From: Micractinium sp. NFX-FRZ
Taxonomy: Eukaryota > Chlorophyta > Trebouxiophyceae > Chlorellales > Chlorellaceae
Length of the DNA: 64,000 nt
Direction: 5' to 3'
NCBI GenBank assembly: GCA_029339195.1
Contig: JAPTJF010000145.1
Coordinates: forward strand, 1 to 64,000
The notes under the pieces were generated by a model. That model ran no database searches. It saw only the letters and a list, made by a program, of their open reading frames with translations, and had not been told where the DNA came from. Made by a program: the position numbers and the translations under genes. Of the stretch, positions 60,031-64,000 are shown piece after piece. Numbering within the stretch: the first letter of the stretch is position 1; each line of letters opens with the position of its first letter.

Positions 60031-61249
60031 ATGAGCGCGGAGCAAAACCCCTGCGAGGCGGTGCGGCGCACTGCGGCCTCCGTGGTGCAGGAGGCGCAGC
60101 TGGTCACAATAAACGATGAAGGTGTGGCGCTGGAGCATCCTGCACAATGCATGCAAGGGCATCCGACGCCGTCAAGCGTCGCCGCCGCTGTTGCGCCGCC
60201 ACCTCGTTCGGCCTTCCGCATCACAAACTCAGCCCCTGCCCTGCCCCTGCCCTGCGGCCCTGCTGCCAGGCGAGGAATGTCCAGAGGCAGGCTTTGCACA
60301 CACCTCAAAAATTCACAACGCCCTCCCTACTGCTTGATGCCGCTACAGGCCTCCGGCAGCAGCAAGCCTGTCCACGCGCCCAGGCGGGCCCAGCTCCTCG
60401 CTTGCAGTCATGCCCACTTCCTGCCCCCCATACTGCCGTTGCGTCCTGGCTGCAGGCCTGGAGGCACTGGCGGGGTCAGCTGAGGTGGCAAAGATCCTAG
60501 GGGCACCGCACATATCCACAACGGCACTGCCTGCACCACGGCCAGACGCTGGCCCAGCTCCAACCAACCAATGAACCCTGCCCTGCCTGGCCACTTCTTT
60601 GGGACCTGCCTGCAGGGCTGGAGGCGCTGGCGGGGTCAGCTGAGGTGGAGGAGATCCTGGGGGGCGTCTTTGACCATGAGCTGCACTTCTGGGATGCCAG
60701 CTGTCCCGACCTGGTGGCGCAGTACCTCCTGGTTGTGGATGCCCTGGTGAGTGTACCGCCTTGCTTGCCTACTCAACTGATCTTTTGGTCCGTTCGCAGA
60801 ACGGGGTGTGGCTGGAAGGAATGGCGCTGCACACCACCTGCCGGTTACGGATGCGCGCGGATCAGAGGGGCTGTCGCAGCATGTGTGTGTGTTGTGGGTG
60901 TTGTGCTCTCTGACTCTGGCCAGGTCCCAATCTCCTGGTTGTGAATGCCCTGGTGAGTGTTAGGCCAGTAGATGCAGGGCCACCACCGAATATCTGTGTT
61001 CTTTGGATGGCCGACTTTGTGGCAGGTCGGATTGCGCATAGTCCTGTGGCCTTCTTCTTTGTACAGCTGCTGCTGTTGCCGAATGCTGAGCTGGAGCACC
61101 GGCAGCTGGCAGCACGTGCACCTCTATTGCCCTCCCCCCGCAATCCCGCTGCAGAACGTACTTGCTTTGATACGCCGCTGCGCTGGGGGGTGTGAGAAGC
61201 TGGAGGGGCACTGAGCTGACCGTCTTGTCCTCTCCCCAATTCTTTCAAC

Positions 61250-61313
<64 letters not shown>

Positions 61314-63198
61314 AAAAAAACTCGTCATACTTCTGCCTGCTTGCCTGCAGAACTACTGCTTTTGGCCCGACGCTGAGCTGGAATACGAACAGCTGGCGGG
61401 CGGCCTGAAGCGCGCGCTGCTGGCTGATGCCGGCGCGCTGTCTGCAGAGCGGCTGGCGGCCATTGACGGGCCGGGCGTGCGCGCGCTGCTGGGCTGGCAG
61501 CGGGCCCTGCCCTTGGAAGAGGAGCGGGCACGGCTGCTGCGGGAGGTGCGCGTGTGCGCGTCTGTGCATGGTGGTGGCGTGCCGTGGGTTCATCTGTGGG
61601 CCGGCCCGAGTTGACAGTGCCGGCATGGCTGCTCTGCTCAACTGGGATGCCCGCCACACGGCCAAAGGTTGGCAGAGGACAAATGAGGCAGGGAGGGAGG
61701 CGGCGGCGGCAGGGCCACCAGCTCACCGCGCTGCTTGCCCGGCCTTTGCTTTTGTTTTCCACAGCCCGCCAGCAGTCCACGGCCCAGGTGCTCCCATGCC
61801 ACGGTCCCGCCACCCCTCCCGCCCATGCTTCGCTCCACCATGTTGTGCCTGCCCCCACCTCCCCCCTGCTGTGCACGCTGTGCGCCAGGTAGGCGCCGCC
61901 CTGCTGGAGTTCTATGGAGGGCTGGCTGCCAACCTGGTGCAGGCGGCCGGCCAGTCGGCGGTGCAGCTGGTGCGCCTCGTGACGGCGGCCTTCCCGGGGT
62001 TCAGAGACCACTGCGCCTTCAGGTGCGCGGCTGCGATGCGCGGCTGCACCCTGCCCGTGCTGGAGCACGGTGGTGCTGATGGTGCTTTATCGCTGCTTCT
62101 GCCGCCGCCGCCGGCTTCTATTGCAGCAGCCATCGCATGCGGCCGCCAGCGCTTCCTGTACGTGCTGTGCTGGCACTGCAAGTGCTGTGTCAACCTCTCC
62201 ACTCGAATCCTACTCGATTGGGGTGCAGGGGGCGCCAGCTGTTCTTCTACAAGCGGGCGCAGATTTTTGTGGGCGACCTGTGGGGGGCCTTCCGGGGGCA
62301 GGGCCTGGGCGCCTTCACCGACATCCACCAGATCACCATGTTTGCAGGTGGGTGGTGGGTGACTGTGGTCAAGTTGCATTGCCGACCTCTTGCTTGTTGC
62401 TGCCGCAGCAACTGCTGCGGCAACAGTTGCAGCAGAAGCAGCTGTGGCGTCCACCAGCCCATCATGTCTGTGGGTGGGCTGCCTCTCTTTCTTGCGTACC
62501 CCTCCTATTACCGCCCATTCACCATACTTTAGCTGCTGCCACCAGCTCTTTGTCTTCCGTGTTCAGCCCGTATCAATGACCGCCCTGCGCCCCTGTCCTG
62601 CTCTGCCCCTTTTCCCCCTCACCTTCGGATCCTCAGTGCCCTCCCCTTCCCTCAGGGGCCCACCCCTCCTCTGCCCCTGACCTGAACTTTCCTTGCCACT
62701 TTACCTTCCCCTTCCTGCACCTGACCCATCCTCGCCCCTGCACCTGCCCATTCCTGCACCCCCACCACCATGTGCCGCGAGAGCTGGGCTGCTACAGCAT
62801 GCCCTCCCCCAACCGCAGCCCCTAAACCATCTCAAGCCCCATCCCACTTCACCCAACGATCCCTTCAATCTCCTGCCCCTCCCCCCGTAGACTACCGCGT
62901 GCCTGTGGTGCTGCGGGAACTGGGCGTGCTGCACTACGCACCCCCGCTGGCGGCCGCAGTCGACGGCCGCCAGGAGCTGGCAGCGGGCGGGCTGGAGGAG
63001 TTGGAGATTCGTGCAGCCACTGTGGAGGCTGTTGAGCGGCTGAAGAAAGCGATCCGAGCGCGGCTGGAAGCTGGGGATAGGCGGGATGATGCGGAGCGGC
63101 TGAACAGCGTGCAGCTGGATTGGTGGCTGTGGGAGCAGGGGGAGCGGAGCAGGCACCAGCACAGGCCCCACCACCGCACCCTCACCGTGTATTACTGA
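60031..63198 (+). CDS. QNG1: queuosine salvage protein (QNG1/DUF2419)
   Basis: Queuosine 5'-phosphate N-glycosylase/hydrolase family, which releases queuine from salvaged nucleotide so that it can be inserted into tRNA. Exons: 60031-60121, 60616-60746, 61351-61545, 61889-62022, 62229-62347, 62891-63198; 325 residues, the usual family length. Landmarks: DHELHFWDAS, YLLVVDALNYCFWP, LEYEQLAGGLKRAL, FYGGLAANLVQAAGQSAVQL, FPGFRDHCAFRGRQLFFYKR, AQIFVGDLWGAF, FADYRVPVVLRELGVLHY, EIRAATVEAVE, NSVQLDWWLWE and the closing HHRTLTVYY. All match the family closely, including the acidic residue of FADYRVP. Algae are not known to make queuine themselves, so salvage from bacteria is the likely role (inference). 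Introns 1 and 2 contain copies of exon 2 and exon 3 edges, and a long (AC)n tract precedes exon 3. Confidence 0.96.
60451..61110 (+). repeat. echo copies of QNG1 exon edges
   Basis: Three cases. Exon 2 start (60611) is preceded by a copy at 60451-60508 sharing ggcggggtcagctgaggtgg. Exon 2 end (60726-60754) recurs at 60932-60960 (ctcctggttgtgaatgccct, then the donor ggtgagtg). Exon 3 start is preceded by a poorer copy at 61063-61110 (tgctgagctggagcaccggc, compared with cgctgagctggaatacgaac). Confidence 0.85.
61250..61310. repeat. (AC)30 microsatellite
   Basis: An uninterrupted AC dinucleotide run of about 61 bases, followed by gc and an A8 run, 40 bases before the QNG1 exon 3 acceptor. Confidence 0.97.
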
Positions 63199-63414
63199 GC
63201 CTGGACATGCGTGCCTGGTTTCATTCGTGTCACATCTGCCACTTTAGACAAACAAAGTTGTATCATCGTATCATATAGCAGGTGCTGGCGCATGCTTATT
63301 AGACAGCCGCCCAGGCGCCAGTGCAGAGTGGGATGCAAGCATCACGAGTTGCCACTCCTCAGGCATCACGAGTTGCCGCTTCTTAGACGTCTGGCTGAGT
63401 GCGGCTGCATCAGC

Positions 63415-64000
63415 CTACTTCAGGCGGGGCCCCTCTGCATTAGCAGGCAACTGCAGGTAGACCAGGGTGGCAATGATGGCAACGCCCAGCTCCGTGCCGG
63501 CAGCGTCGTGCAGGATGCTGCAGTGGGGGCAGGCAGCGGAAGGGCGGGGCGGCAAAGCATGTTTGCACAATTTGTTTGTGTGTGCGGGAAGCGCCGTGCA
63601 GGATGCTGCACAGAGTTGGGGTGGGCAGCAGAGGGGTGGGGGCACGATGGGAGTTTATCTGTGAAGTGTGCATGCGGAGCGTCGTGCAGTATGCTGCAGT
63701 TGGGGCAGGCAGCGGAAGGGCGTGGCATCATAGAAAGCGTGTGTGCACAGTGTGCATGTGTGCGGGAAGCGTCGTACAGGATGCTGCACACGGGGGGTGG
63801 GTCAGGCAAGCAGCAGAGGGGCGGGGGCGCGTAGGGAGGGTGTCTGTGAAGTGTGCATGCGTGCGGGCAGCGCTGTGCAGGGTGCTGCACATAGGGGGGC
63901 GGATTGCAAGGGCGAGGCGGCAGAGAGGTTGAGCGGCAGGCAGGGGAGCAGCGAGTGGGCAGCGGCAGGAACCACACCAGGGCGTGCACAGGCGGGTCAG
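63415..64000 (-). CDS. 3' end of an unrecognised gene entering from the right (partial)
   Basis: The last coding exon is 63517-63415 on the minus strand: after an acceptor (CACTGCAG) it encodes ILHDAAGTELGVAIIATLVY followed by LQLPANAEGPRLK and a stop. A hydrophobic stretch near the C-terminus could be a membrane segment. Upstream, the acceptor plus first bases of the exon (GCAG/CATCCTGCACGACGC) recur four times with 88-101-base spacing, so which copy is spliced is unclear. No earlier exon is recognised within the window and no family is assigned. Confidence 0.5.
63504..63890. repeat. five tandem copies of an acceptor-exon edge, 88-101 base period
   Basis: Plus-strand blocks resembling cgtcgtgcaggatgctgcag begin at 63504, 63592, 63680, 63770 and 63871. 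Alternating copies are more alike (…gctgcag then …gctgcac), suggesting a two-unit higher-order repeat. Confidence 0.85.

Overview
This window is nuclear DNA from a plant-lineage eukaryote, most probably a coccoid green alga of the Chlorella type (Trebouxiophyceae). The evidence is plastid-targeted ferredoxin and 3-isopropylmalate dehydrogenase, plant-type families (EMSY-LIKE, FKBP53, the DAA1-type AAA ATPase), GC-rich intron-dense genes, long Ala/Gln/Gly homopolymer tracts, and TGTAA motifs (the green-algal polyadenylation signal) shortly after several stop codons. The species assignment is inference. All gene models below were spliced by hand; for every complete model the exon lengths sum to a multiple of three.

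Layout, left to right. A possible exon of a gene entering from the left (213-343). AAA ATPase of the DAA1/spastin-like class, minus, 17 exons (1766-10560). Nucleoplasmin-like FKBP53-type prolyl isomerase, minus (11172-15429). Divergent from it, plastid 3-isopropylmalate dehydrogenase, plus (15834-20339). SUMO, minus (21040-22192), divergent from a RING-CH membrane E3 ligase, plus (22678-25284). A small conserved Cys/His protein of unknown function, minus (25866-26589), divergent from an EMSY-LIKE reader, plus (27418-30537). Plastid [2Fe-2S] ferredoxin, plus (32176-33778). An unrecognised repeat-bearing protein, plus (34743-36701). THO complex subunit 7, minus (37843-40539), divergent from a TOPORS-type RING ligase, plus (41030-43085). 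An 8.4-kb stretch with no intact gene but with decayed internal duplications (43086-51502). A membrane-anchored protein with twelve kelch motifs, minus (51503-59780), divergent from queuosine salvage protein QNG1, plus (60031-63198). Finally the 3' exon of a gene running in from the right, minus (63415 onward).

The genes are not one pathway. Themes are ubiquitin/SUMO signalling (SUMO, RING-CH ligase, TOPORS-like ligase), chromatin and mRNA export (FKBP53, EMSY-LIKE, THOC7), plastid metabolism (ferredoxin, leucine synthesis) and tRNA-modification salvage. Five divergent gene pairs share short intergenic promoters.

The most striking observation is structural. Introns in most of the long genes contain degenerate tandem copies of the neighbouring exon edge together with its splice site ('exon-edge echoes'). 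Leucine-pathway introns 3, 4, 6, 7 and 8, the kelch gene, QNG1, FKBP53, THOC7, the AAA gene and the partial gene at the right end all show them. Three introns appear to be GC-AG rather than GT-AG, and two micro-exons (13 and 21 nt) are needed to complete conserved domains.
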